From a virus, in IMG/VR virus record IMGVR_UViG_3300044991_001372, positions 1-30,638 of that record: a DNA stretch of 30,638 nt; one strand, given 5' to 3'. The stretch's first letter is position 1; each line of letters starts with the position of its first letter. This document shows, one piece after another, positions 16,346 to 23,747 of the stretch. The notes under the pieces were generated by a model. The model saw only the letters and a program-made list of their open reading frames with translations. It was not told the origin of the DNA and ran no database searches. A program made the translations under genes and the position numbers.

Positions 16346-17737
16346 TTAGAATCCTAAAGCAGATAAATCAATATCGTCTAAGTCATCAAAGTCGTCAAAA
16401 TCATCGTCATCATCATTATTTCCATAATTATCACCATCATCATCGTCATCAGACATTTTTGATTCATATTCATGTTTTTTAAGAATTTCAACAATTTCAC
16501 TAACCATTCTATTTATTACCTCTTTTGCTTCTGGTTTATCTGCCATAATTGCTCTTGCCAATACTATAAAATCCTTTGCTTCTAATTGAGACAATTTCAT
16601 AAATAAATATTGTTGAAGGTGTCTTTGGTCTTCTTCGTATAATTTGTCAGGCCAAGATTCTCTAAATTTTTCCCAAAAAATTGGACCTAATCTTGAATCC
16701 CATATTTCTGCCGGTAGTGTATCTTCAGCTCCAACAACCATACTTCTTTGAACAGGGTCGTTTGGTAAGCCTTGGTCACCATATAATGAATAAATACCTT
16801 TTACTATTTCGTGAACTAATAATGGAAATGTAAAAGCTTTTGCTTTAATTGTTGGTGGGTCAGTTTCAGGGTCTGCTTCAGATTGTCCCATTTGACCACT
16901 TCCACCACCAGCCATTCCTTCCATATCAGGATATAACCAATATAAATGTTCCATTAGTGATTGTGTAACACCATATAGATTTAATAACTCGGGGCTTAAT
17001 CTGTTTATTTCATCACTAACTAATGTATACATATGACCACCTTTAAATGCCGCTCCTTGAACTAATGAATTAATCATTCTTCTTTTTGCTTTTTCTAAAT
17101 TAAATTTTTCCATAGAATCCATAAAGTCTTCTATTTCTTCTTGGTGTTCTTCACTTTCTTTAAATGCTTCTTCTACGTCTTCTTCATCTGGTTCCTCAGC
17201 TTTAGTTTGCATTCCTTCTGATGCTCCCATAGAACCACTAACTAGTTCAACATCAAATTGTAATTGTCCTTCAGGAATACCTAATTCTTTTTTAACTAAA
17301 TTAACCGCTAAATTTTCAAGATATTCTTTATGCTGACCTTCAACTTGTTTAATTTGTTGTAAACTACGCATAACAGACCCCATTAGACCCATCATTGGAT
17401 TATTTCCTTGAATTGGTGTTGTATCACCTAAAAATCTTCTTACTTTGTCTACAGAGTCTTTAAATCGTTGAGATGAAATTAATTCAACAAAATCACTATC
17501 CGCATCTTGAGGTAACGCAGGGTGTTCAGCATATGGAGTTTTTCTTTGAGTAATTTGTTTTTCAATACCCGGTTCCATTCTTTCAGGTCCCTCATAACTA
17601 ACAGGAGCCTCATTTAAACGACGATTAATTTTAGTTAATCTAGTTTGTTGACTATTAGTTAACCCTTCATTAACTAATTTTCTATCTAAATCACTTTTGA
17701 TTTTTAATATTTTCTCCATTTCTAAATTTACACTCAT
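16346..17737 (-). CDS. Acidic-tailed unknown protein upstream of terminase
   Basis: 463 residues. The N-terminus is helical with two candidate gp21-type sites (LVNE|G and RRLNE|APVS, Glu43). A conserved-looking core includes RRFLGDTTPIQGNNPMMGLM and later AFTFPLLVHEIVKGIYSLYG and LGPIFWEKFRESWPD. Residues ~185-215 and the last ~35 are acidic (DDDDDFDDFDDLDD). It abuts the terminase gene and stands 2 bases from the upstream gene, so they are translated from one message. A head-vertex, core or packaging-associated role is plausible from position. I do not recognise a characterised family. Confidence 0.6.
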   Translation of the reverse strand: MSVNLEMEKILKIKSDLDRKLVNEGLTNSQQTRLTKINRRLNEAPVSYEGPERMEPGIEKQITQRKTPYAEHPALPQDADSDFVELISSQRFKDSVDKVRRFLGDTTPIQGNNPMMGLMGSVMRSLQQIKQVEGQHKEYLENLAVNLVKKELGIPEGQLQFDVELVSGSMGASEGMQTKAEEPDEEDVEEAFKESEEHQEEIEDFMDSMEKFNLEKAKRRMINSLVQGAAFKGGHMYTLVSDEINRLSPELLNLYGVTQSLMEHLYWLYPDMEGMAGGGSGQMGQSEADPETDPPTIKAKAFTFPLLVHEIVKGIYSLYGDQGLPNDPVQRSMVVGAEDTLPAEIWDSRLGPIFWEKFRESWPDKLYEEDQRHLQQYLFMKLSQLEAKDFIVLARAIMADKPEAKEVINRMVSEIVEILKKHEYESKMSDDDDDGDNYGNNDDDDDFDDFDDLDDIDLSALGF

Positions 17738-17739
17738 AA

Positions 17740-18732
17740 TTATTTTGTTTTTAACCCTAACTGACTAAATTTTAAAAAACTTGGTAATTCTTTTTTTATT
17801 GCTTTAGGAGCTCCTTGTTTACTAGGGTCCGGGGCAAAAGGATGTTTTGGTTTAACACCTGGACTAACTTTTGGTTTTGCCGGTGCTGTTTTAGTATCCT
17901 CATCCATTTCACTTTTTTTCGCTTTAGGGGCTCCTTTTTTATTAGGGTCCGGTTGAAATGGGTGTTTTGGTTTAGTACCCGGACTAACTTTTGGTTTTGC
18001 CGGTGCCGTTTTAGTATCCCCTTCAATTAATTTTAAAAAATCTTGTTTAGACATTTTAGGTGTTATATGTTTTTCAACTAATCTCATGATGTGTTTTTCT
18101 ATTTCGTTTTCACCAATAGTAACGCTTGGAGATATTTTTGTCAAATTCTTTTTAAACCCTCCTGTCACCGCTGATTCTAATTTCTTATCATAATTTTTAA
18201 AACTAAAATCTTCTTTTGTTTCTTTTTTCTTTTCAGGTAATTTGTTAAATTTAGTGTCTTGAGCAAATTCATCAGCCATTCTACACCATTTATCTCTAAT
18301 TTTTTTAGGTTGAGACTTATCATTACATCTTGCAAAAAAATATTTTTGTTGACTTTTAGATTCAAATTTTTCTTGGAGTTGATTATCTGAATCATCATCC
18401 ATTCCGTCAGGTCCTTGTACTTGTACAGGGTCTTGACTTACTTCACCTTTATCTTCATCATCTTTATCTACCTCAGTATCTTCAGTGAATTCAACTTTAC
18501 CATCAGGTAACATTTTAGCCATAGTTTTACCTTGAGTTGAAACACCTTTTTTAATTTCATCTGGTGTTGCAATAACTTTAGTTGACGTAACGGTTTGAAC
18601 TTCTTTAGTTTCTTTTTTGCTTTCTAATAAACGAGTAAATAACGCATTAACTTGTTTTTCTGACAAATATTGAAGTGTTGAGGCTCTAAAACCCTCTTTA
18701 ATAAGTTTCAATTTTTTTTGATTAGTGTTCAT
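17740..18732 (-). CDS. Lys/Pro-rich repeat protein with leader-like N-terminus
   Basis: 330 residues from the ATG at 18732, overlapping the upstream gene by 11 bases. The N-terminus NTNQKKLKLIKEGFRAS offers a candidate prohead-protease site IKE|G (Glu13). The middle holds EKFESKSQQKYFFARCND followed by KIRDKWCRMADEFAQDT, similar in pattern to short 'SKaQQrFF' domains seen in phage proteins. The C-terminal ~90 residues contain two 40-residue tandem repeats (TKTAPAKPKVSPGxKPKHPF) ending LPSFLKFSQLGLKTK. Basic Pro-rich repeats suggest DNA contact or an extended linker inside the head. Function unknown. Confidence 0.55.
   Translation of the reverse strand: MNTNQKKLKLIKEGFRASTLQYLSEKQVNALFTRLLESKKETKEVQTVTSTKVIATPDEIKKGVSTQGKTMAKMLPDGKVEFTEDTEVDKDDEDKGEVSQDPVQVQGPDGMDDDSDNQLQEKFESKSQQKYFFARCNDKSQPKKIRDKWCRMADEFAQDTKFNKLPEKKKETKEDFSFKNYDKKLESAVTGGFKKNLTKISPSVTIGENEIEKHIMRLVEKHITPKMSKQDFLKLIEGDTKTAPAKPKVSPGTKPKHPFQPDPNKKGAPKAKKSEMDEDTKTAPAKPKVSPGVKPKHPFAPDPSKQGAPKAIKKELPSFLKFSQLGLKTK
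17791..18020. repeat. Two tandem 120-bp repeats within the Lys/Pro-rich gene
   Basis: Copies at about 17791-17900 and 17911-18020 align with a period of exactly 120 bases. Segments such as GGACTAACTTTTGGTTTTGC are identical, and most differences are scattered single bases. The period equals 40 codons, so copy number can vary without frame change. Confidence 0.75.
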
Positions 18733-19132
18733 ATACAACTTTTTTTTCAAATTCTAAAACGATATCTCGTTCATATAATTTATTTTTTACCGATTCTTCT
18801 GTCTCACCAAACGAGAAAACTAATCTGGTTTGTCTATCAAAATCAACGTCATCACTTTCATTTTCATATCCCAAAGCAATAATACCATCCATAGAATCAA
18901 TCATTGAAAAATAATCAGAGTTTTGAATTACTGACATGGTTATCATATCATTCTTCAAAACTCCTACTTTTTTTATGTGCTCTAAATCAGGTGGGAGAGG
19001 ATATCTGTTAGATGGTTTAGCATCCCAGTTTTCACCCCAAATATTTTCCGAACTATCTGAGAAAATAAATTCATATATGTTATCTCCTTTATAATTTGGA
19101 CCTAATTCATTAACATATATTAAATAACTCAT
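18722..19132 (-). CDS. Unknown protein in the pre-terminase cluster
   Basis: 136 residues: SYLIYVNELGPNYKGDNIYE, then EFIFSDSSENIWGENWDAKP and YPLPPDLEHIKKVGVLKND, with a C-terminal RLVFSFGETEESVKNKLYER helix. It looks like a compact alpha/beta domain without catalytic signatures. The start overlaps the stop of the upstream 506-aa gene by 4 bases and its end overlaps the next gene by 11 bases. This is tight translational coupling inside one operon. No characterised function recognised. Confidence 0.55.
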   Translation of the reverse strand: MSYLIYVNELGPNYKGDNIYEFIFSDSSENIWGENWDAKPSNRYPLPPDLEHIKKVGVLKNDMITMSVIQNSDYFSMIDSMDGIIALGYENESDDVDFDRQTRLVFSFGETEESVKNKLYERDIVLEFEKKVVYEH

Positions 19133-20649
19133 AGTATCTCACCTTTAGTGTTTACTCTAAGTTGTTTATTATTCATTTCAAATACCAAGTTATGTTTATT
19201 AGTTTTACCAACTAATTTTGCTCCCGGATATTTTGTTATTAATTTAGTAGAAGCAACTTCTTGAGAAATACTTTCAGAAATTTGTTTGATTTTAGAAATT
19301 TTATTTTTTCTCTCTTCTTTAATTAAATTAGTTTTTTGTATTTTATTTTCTAATAGTTGTTTTTCTTTTTGGTCAATTTTAAAATAACCTCTTAACACTT
19401 CATCAACTTTTGATTCAGTAAACATACCTTCAAACATATCTTCTAAATGATTTGCGTGGTCGTCTTTCATTGAGTTTGGTCTTAATCTTCTATGTCTTGG
19501 ATGAGATGTTAAGTCATCTTCTTCCATTTCTTCCGATTTTTTAGTCCTTACTTTAAATGGTTTATTATTATGGTTCTTATATGTGTTAAACATTTTTTCA
19601 CCTTGTTCTCCTTGACCAAACCATTTGTGTTTGTCGTGACCATGTTTTGCCATTAAAGAAGGTAAATCCTCAAACTCTTCTTCATCAAAATCAAAATCAA
19701 ATTTATCAGAGTTATGTTTTCTATCGTCTTGGTCATACCATTCATCATCATTAAATGAACCATAAATTTGTTCACCCATTTCACCTTCAACATCCATATC
19801 TGATTGAATATCTTCAACTTCACTATCGTCAGTTAAGTCTTCACCTCCCATGTCGTCACCACCTAAATCTTCGTCAGCTTCAACACCTTCAAATTTATTC
19901 ATAATTTCCTCTTTATCTTCTTCATCTAAAGATTCTAAATCTAACGCTGATAAGATTGAGTTTATAACGTATTTAACGTCTTTAGATGTCATTGGTTCAT
20001 CTTCTTGAGCATCTTCAAATGCTCTTAATTTTTGTGCCAATTTACCTGTTAGTTTTTGAATTACTTTTAAAGTAACAATTTCATCATCTTCAGGTTCCAT
20101 TTCGTCATCACCTAAATCAATATCTTCTTCATCATCAATATCAAATTCATCTTCAGGTGCAGGAGCCGGAGCGGGTGCAGGGGCAGGAGCCGGTGCAGGA
20201 GCCGGAGCGGGTGCAGGAGCCGGAGCCGGTGCAGCTTGTTCTTCAGTTTCACCACCTTTCATTTTTAAGATATATTTTGTTGCGTCGTTTTCATAAAATA
20301 AATTAACATTGGCTTCTTGACCTTCGTTAACATTAACTTCTTTTGCAATTAAATTAAGTCTTTTAAAAGCTTGTGAATAAGAAGAATAATACTTTCTATT
20401 TTTCATTGGCTCTAAATAATCCACTTCACTTGTAGATTCTAATAAACTTCTTTTAATAACATAACCATTTTTTTCTTTGATAATTTGATAATTTCTACCA
20501 TCGGCTAAAGTTTTGTTATAGTCAACTGATGTACTCTCATTTATCGGTGTAGGTATGTTTTCATTATATTTCGCGATTTCCATGATACGTTGAATTTTGT
20601 CCATACCTTGTAATTTTTCGCTACCAATCGGTCTTAAATTATTTCCCAT
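19129..20649 (-). CDS. Acidic Ala-Pro-repeat protein, first gene of the head operon
   Basis: 506 residues. Residues ~30-140 are a small charged domain with a candidate gp21 site PINE|STS (Glu38). They are followed by about 15 Ala-Pro repeats (residues ~140-170) and long acidic segments (DIDDEEDIDLGDDEMEPEDD). A helical region contains LTGKLAQKLRAFEDAQ and YVINSILSALDLESLDEED. The C-terminus holds ESKVDEVLRGYFKIDQKEK and a small strand-rich end domain (KYPGAKLVGKTNKHNLVFEM). Overall composition resembles prohead core or scaffold proteins. It begins the minus-strand block that leads to the terminase and has a late-type element and a hairpin upstream. Confidence 0.55.
   Translation of the reverse strand: MGNNLRPIGSEKLQGMDKIQRIMEIAKYNENIPTPINESTSVDYNKTLADGRNYQIIKEKNGYVIKRSLLESTSEVDYLEPMKNRKYYSSYSQAFKRLNLIAKEVNVNEGQEANVNLFYENDATKYILKMKGGETEEQAAPAPAPAPAPAPAPAPAPAPAPAPAPEDEFDIDDEEDIDLGDDEMEPEDDEIVTLKVIQKLTGKLAQKLRAFEDAQEDEPMTSKDVKYVINSILSALDLESLDEEDKEEIMNKFEGVEADEDLGGDDMGGEDLTDDSEVEDIQSDMDVEGEMGEQIYGSFNDDEWYDQDDRKHNSDKFDFDFDEEEFEDLPSLMAKHGHDKHKWFGQGEQGEKMFNTYKNHNNKPFKVRTKKSEEMEEDDLTSHPRHRRLRPNSMKDDHANHLEDMFEGMFTESKVDEVLRGYFKIDQKEKQLLENKIQKTNLIKEERKNKISKIKQISESISQEVASTKLITKYPGAKLVGKTNKHNLVFEMNNKQLRVNTKGEIL
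20155..20232. repeat. Low-complexity Ala-Pro coding repeat
   Basis: Short GGAGC[C/G]GG[A/T]GC-type units repeated across about 75 bases encode (Ala-Pro)n. It is much GC-richer than its surroundings and likely to vary in length by slippage in steps of six bases. Confidence 0.7.
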
Positions 20650-20675
20650 TTGTTAATTTTTTATAAAATTATTTT

Positions 20676-20690
20676 ATATATAAATATATT
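20676..20690 (-). promoter_or_regulatory. ATATTTATATATA late element before the head operon
   Basis: The minus strand reads ATATATTTATATATA about 27 bases upstream of the ATG at 20649. It is close in sequence to the element before the scaffold gene, and again a hairpin lies directly upstream. Confidence 0.5.
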
Positions 20691-20715
20691 CGGAATTAAA
20701 AATGTTGTAATTCCG
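20691..20715. repeat. 8-bp inverted repeat upstream of the head operon
   Basis: CGGAATTA (20691-20698) and TAATTCCG (20708-20715) with a 9-base spacer directly adjoin the late-type element. The arrangement parallels that upstream of the scaffold gene, though the stem sequence differs. Confidence 0.55.
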
Positions 20716-20788
20716 ACAGGTTTATTATTGATAATACCCTTTTTTTATTTAAAAAAGATTTTTATCAACGAATTTTATTTATAAATAG

Positions 20789-20818
20789 TTGTGAATTAAA
20801 AAAAAAATATTATCTTTG
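20789..20818 (+). promoter_or_regulatory. Bacteroidota-type promoter for a second secreted protein
   Basis: TTG at 20789-20791, a 19-base A-rich spacer, then TATCTTTG at 20811-20818. This is a full match to the host consensus and lies 25 bases before the ATG at 20844. Confidence 0.72.
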
Positions 20819-20843
20819 TATAAATATTAAAACATCTACAGAT

Positions 20844-21227
20844 ATGAAAAAGTTAATTACCGTCATTCTTTTTATTTTTATTTCAAATTTAACTTTCTCT
20901 CAAATAAAAAGAGCGGGGAGTTTTTATGAATTATCCGATTTATGGAAAAAAGATTCAGTGTCAGTTAAACAATTGATTACCAAATTTGATTTAAATATTA
21001 CTAAATTAGATACAGTACAATTCTTTAAACAATTTGACTTAAATAAAGATTTACACACCAACTACTCATACGAATGTTATATATCTAAATTAGATAAGAA
21101 GACTAACACTATTTCCATGAAAGAATATTTTCGTCAAGGTCTAAAACCAAAATTAAACAAATATGTTATGGTTTTTTGTTTTGATAACGATAATGGTGAA
21201 AAAATAATTAACATTAAAATATTTTAA
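20844..21227 (+). CDS. Small exported protein with signal peptide
   Basis: 127 residues. The N-terminus KKLITVILFIFISNLTFSQ is a Sec signal peptide of the kind common in Flavobacteriia, with probable cleavage at TFS|Q or after FSQ. The mature ~107 residues contain LSDLWKKDSVSVKQLITKFD and end in a strand-rich KYVMVFCFDNDNGEKIINIK, resembling small periplasmic proteins of unknown function. It is monocistronic, with its own host-type promoter and terminator between minus-strand late genes. A likely 'moron' expressed independently of the late programme. The envelope role is inferred. Confidence 0.65.
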   Translation: MKKLITVILFIFISNLTFSQIKRAGSFYELSDLWKKDSVSVKQLITKFDLNITKLDTVQFFKQFDLNKDLHTNYSYECYISKLDKKTNTISMKEYFRQGLKPKLNKYVMVFCFDNDNGEKIINIKIF

Positions 21228-21230
21228 TAA

Positions 21231-21261
21231 AAAAAAGGGTCTCATTAAAGACCCTTTTTTT
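21231..21261 (+). terminator. Bidirectional intrinsic terminator
   Basis: A 12-bp perfect stem (AAAAAAGGGTCT / AGACCCTTTTTT) with a 6-base loop lies between two convergent genes. A- and T-runs on either side allow termination in both directions. Confidence 0.85.
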
Positions 21262-21266
21262 ATATA

Positions 21267-22286
21267 TTATTTCATTATTGTTGGAAGTTTAATTATTAAT
21301 CTTCTGTTAGGTGCGGTTTCATTTTGATTTGTTACTTCCGGGAATTTTTTACCTGGTGCAAATTGGTCTGTCTCTCCAATACCTTTAGGAATAAAATTTA
21401 ATTTAATTCCCGGTAAACTAGATTTAAGAGTTGTCGCAATTTTCTGTGCTCTTCTTTTAGATAAATCCATATCATAGTCTTTTCTTTTTTGACCTGACGC
21501 AACTTTACCTTCAGGATTCCCATCTATAGATGACGAAGAAATTACCTCAACATCTCCTTCAACATTAGAATAATTTGATTTAATAGATTGTACAAAATCA
21601 TTAAATTCTTTTTGAGCTTCATTTGTTAGTTCAACACTATCAAAATTAAAAGGGCTTGTTATGTTTAATTCAAATGGTTTATCAACTGGTACTTCTTCCG
21701 GTTTATTTGAGTTAAACGATGTATTGTATTGTCCAGGGTAGAAATTTATAAGATACGACTTTCCTCTACTTCTATAATATGTTTTAGCGGAGATTATACC
21801 ATCTCTAGATTCTTGATATCTAGAGTTATTTTTAAAATAATCTCCCGGAAATTCTTGAATACTTGCTCCATAAACTATTGGAACACCAATAGGTGATTTT
21901 TTAGAAGGGGCGTCTTGAGGTACTACAGCAATAAACGCAAAATCAAGATTTTTAGTCTGAATAGGCGCGGCATTAGAATTTATAATTCCTTGCCAATTTT
22001 CTGTGGTAAGGTCAATATTAGTTCTAAATTTTTCATCTATAACTTCTTGGGTTTTAACATTATATTTAAAATCATATAAATTACCGTTTAATGGTTGTGT
22101 AGGTTTAACTTCCCCATCTTTATCTATAGATACCTCATATAATTCTCCATCAATTATTTTAACATTAATACCGGTTGCTCCAATACTATAATAAGAGTTA
22201 TCTTCAGAACTATTTTGTTCATTCATAACTCTTTTGACAATTTTATAAAATTCAGACTCAGTTAGTCTAATAATTTTTTTTCCCAT
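21267..22286 (-). CDS. OmpA-like domain protein with capsid-leader N-terminus
   Basis: 339 residues. The N-terminus KKIIRLTESEFYKIVKRVMN then E-Q is shared with the 165-aa protein at 2181-2678 and ends in a candidate gp21-type site after Glu23. Residues ~205-339 form an OmpA C-terminal-like domain: NFDSVELTNEAQKEFNDFVQ, then EVISSSSIDG (the TD-loop region), DLSKRRAQKIATTLKSSLPG and GIGETD, ending with APNRRLIIKLP. These match the family's 'N-x-x-LS-x-x-RA' and 'NRRV' motifs. There is no signal peptide. A cytoplasmically made OmpA-like domain with a capsid leader suggests a virion-carried cell-wall-binding protein. Confidence 0.68.
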   Translation of the reverse strand: MGKKIIRLTESEFYKIVKRVMNEQNSSEDNSYYSIGATGINVKIIDGELYEVSIDKDGEVKPTQPLNGNLYDFKYNVKTQEVIDEKFRTNIDLTTENWQGIINSNAAPIQTKNLDFAFIAVVPQDAPSKKSPIGVPIVYGASIQEFPGDYFKNNSRYQESRDGIISAKTYYRSRGKSYLINFYPGQYNTSFNSNKPEEVPVDKPFELNITSPFNFDSVELTNEAQKEFNDFVQSIKSNYSNVEGDVEVISSSSIDGNPEGKVASGQKRKDYDMDLSKRRAQKIATTLKSSLPGIKLNFIPKGIGETDQFAPGKKFPEVTNQNETAPNRRLIIKLPTIMK

Positions 22287-22290
22287 AATT

Positions 22291-23040
22291 TTATTTATTA
22301 AATAAATACCTTTCTTTTAAAGAAAGGGTTTTGTCGGTGTAGTTTGTTTGAAAGTCAAACAATTTTTGTATGTAACCATTTCTTCTTAATGTTTTAAACA
22401 CCAAATTCTCATTTGAGTATTCACCCCCATCTTCAAGACCTCTAGTTCTATATTTTTTAATTTTATCTTTAAATTTATTAATAATATTATTTGAGTTTTC
22501 TAATGAAGATTCGTCTTCCGCATCATTAATAACATCATCAATCATTTTCATCCATTCTTGAGATTTATTTTTAATTAATGTTGTATCAATCTCAACATCT
22601 TCTTTTTTTGGTTTGGTAACCCACTCATTCAATAATACCGAATATTCCCCGCTACTAGTGTGTGGTTCAGTTGTATTTTGAACATATAATTCAACATCAT
22701 AACCAAAAATGGTGATATTATGTTTATCGTTAAACAATGTTTTTTTCAATCTAAATAATTCCTCATATAAAGGTAATTCTTTTTCTGAGAACTGTTTAAA
22801 GTCTACAAGGATATGTAAATCAACATCAGAATATTTTGACCAATTATAATTAGATAAAGACCCGGTCATAACAACATCGTCAACAATCATATCCACACCA
22901 ATAAAGTCAATAAATTCGTAAGCTATTTGCAACAAACGTTCCCTAACCTTTGGAGACATCTCATCAGATGATTCCCAAATTTTAGGGTTTAACTCATCTT
23001 GTAGATGAAAGCTAGATAATATACTTTTTAAGTTACTCAT
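22291..23040 (-). CDS. Predicted nucleotidyltransferase (pol-beta superfamily)
   Basis: 249 residues from the ATG at 23040; a TTG two codons earlier is less likely. VMTGSLSNYNWSKYSDVDLH (residues ~58-76) is the classic GS-x(n)-D-x-D nucleotidyltransferase signature, with Asp72 and Asp74 as metal ligands. The later strand GYDVELYVQN can supply the third acidic residue. The C-terminus is helical and charged and ends NYTDKTLSLKERYLFNK. The substrate cannot be read from the sequence: tRNA, a small molecule or a protein are all possible. It is followed 4 bases later by the OmpA-like gene and has no capsid leader. Confidence 0.75.
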   Translation of the reverse strand: MSNLKSILSSFHLQDELNPKIWESSDEMSPKVRERLLQIAYEFIDFIGVDMIVDDVVMTGSLSNYNWSKYSDVDLHILVDFKQFSEKELPLYEELFRLKKTLFNDKHNITIFGYDVELYVQNTTEPHTSSGEYSVLLNEWVTKPKKEDVEIDTTLIKNKSQEWMKMIDDVINDAEDESSLENSNNIINKFKDKIKKYRTRGLEDGGEYSNENLVFKTLRRNGYIQKLFDFQTNYTDKTLSLKERYLFNK

Positions 23041-23070
23041 TATCAATAAATACTTAAAAATGTATAATTG

Positions 23071-23313
23071 TTAAAGTTTTTTGTATTTGAATTTTTTTGA
23101 GATGTCTGTTGTAAAGAATCTACCTTGAGATTCAGACATTCTGAATTTTGTGTAAACATTATGAGGTACATCTTCATATTCATATTTTGCACCATTTTTA
23201 AATTCCGTTACTAATTTTTTAGTTGCCGTATCGTATTCAGTTCTTACGATGTTTGTTGACTCAATCTCATTTATGATTTTAGTCCCGTCTATTATTTCTC
23301 TTTTTACCGCCAT
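23071..23313 (-). CDS. KTSC-domain protein
   Basis: 80 residues. ESTNIVRTEYDTATKKLVTE, then FKNGAKYEYEDVPHNVYTKF and SQGRFFTTDISKKFKY fit the KTSC domain pattern (S-x-x-I-x-x-x-x-Y-d-x-x-x-x-L-x-x-x-F-x-x-G-x-x-Y-x-Y-x-x-V-P). The family is small, widespread in phages and bacteria, and often found alone or with RNA-related proteins, but has no firm function. The start overlaps the 3' end of the upstream 110-aa gene by 35 bases. Confidence 0.75.
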   Translation of the reverse strand: MAVKREIIDGTKIINEIESTNIVRTEYDTATKKLVTEFKNGAKYEYEDVPHNVYTKFRMSESQGRFFTTDISKKFKYKKL

Positions 23314-23611
23314 TTTCTAAAGGTGTTTCTAAGTCGATTATTTTTAATTTATCCATAAGATAATCATTAAACTCATTAAGGTCAACATCACCAAAAAAAC
23401 TTCTTATTTCTGAAAATATTTTATCTTTAGACCTTGAAAATTTTTGGAAATTCCCCATTATATCATTTGGATAATACGGAGGACTTTTTAAATCATCTTC
23501 TGTCCACCCTTCTCGTTGGAATGCCTTACGTAAATTGTAGTAAGTTTCAATTAGTTCAGTATCAACACCTAATGTGTCAATATATTTCATCCAATGTTTT
23601 TTATGTGTCAT
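23279..23611 (-). CDS. Hypothetical protein next to the duplicated leader
   Basis: 110 residues, mostly helical, with KYIDTLGVDTELIETYYNLR and AFQREGWTEDDLKSPPYYPN. No motif recognised. The ATG at 23611 lies only 3 bases from an ATATTTATA element, so translation may instead begin at the ATG at 23590 (KYIDTLG). The first nine coding bases are inside a 38-bp sequence repeated exactly at 26280-26317, which makes the 5' end part of a duplication. It runs into the KTSC gene with a 35-base overlap. Confidence 0.5.
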   Translation of the reverse strand: MTHKKHWMKYIDTLGVDTELIETYYNLRKAFQREGWTEDDLKSPPYYPNDIMGNFQKFSRSKDKIFSEIRSFFGDVDLNEFNDYLMDKLKIIDLETPLENGGKKRNNRRD

Positions 23612-23699
23612 GTTTATAAATATAATTCAAATTTGTTTTGTAAAATCATTTGAGAAAATGAAATTAAACCTTATACTTAAATAAAACAATTAATTTTGA
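23603..23699. repeat. Left copy of a duplicated intergenic leader
   Basis: Bases 23603-23640 are identical to 26280-26317. Bases 23644-23695 match 26348-26399 with three mismatches. Relative to the right copy 27 bases are missing, exactly the interval between two TTTTG pentamers, which removes the -7 promoter box. The position equivalent to the clp start codon reads TTG instead of ATG. Confidence 0.9.
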
Positions 23700-23747
23700 A
23701 CCTCTCAGTATATGGGACGGTACTGACATCGTAACAATATTTGAAAA

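Noticed and set aside
20155-20232. GC-rich repeat as a possible origin of replication or CRISPR-like array
   Set aside because: It encodes an in-frame Ala-Pro tract within the 506-aa gene; no spacers or iteron arrangement.
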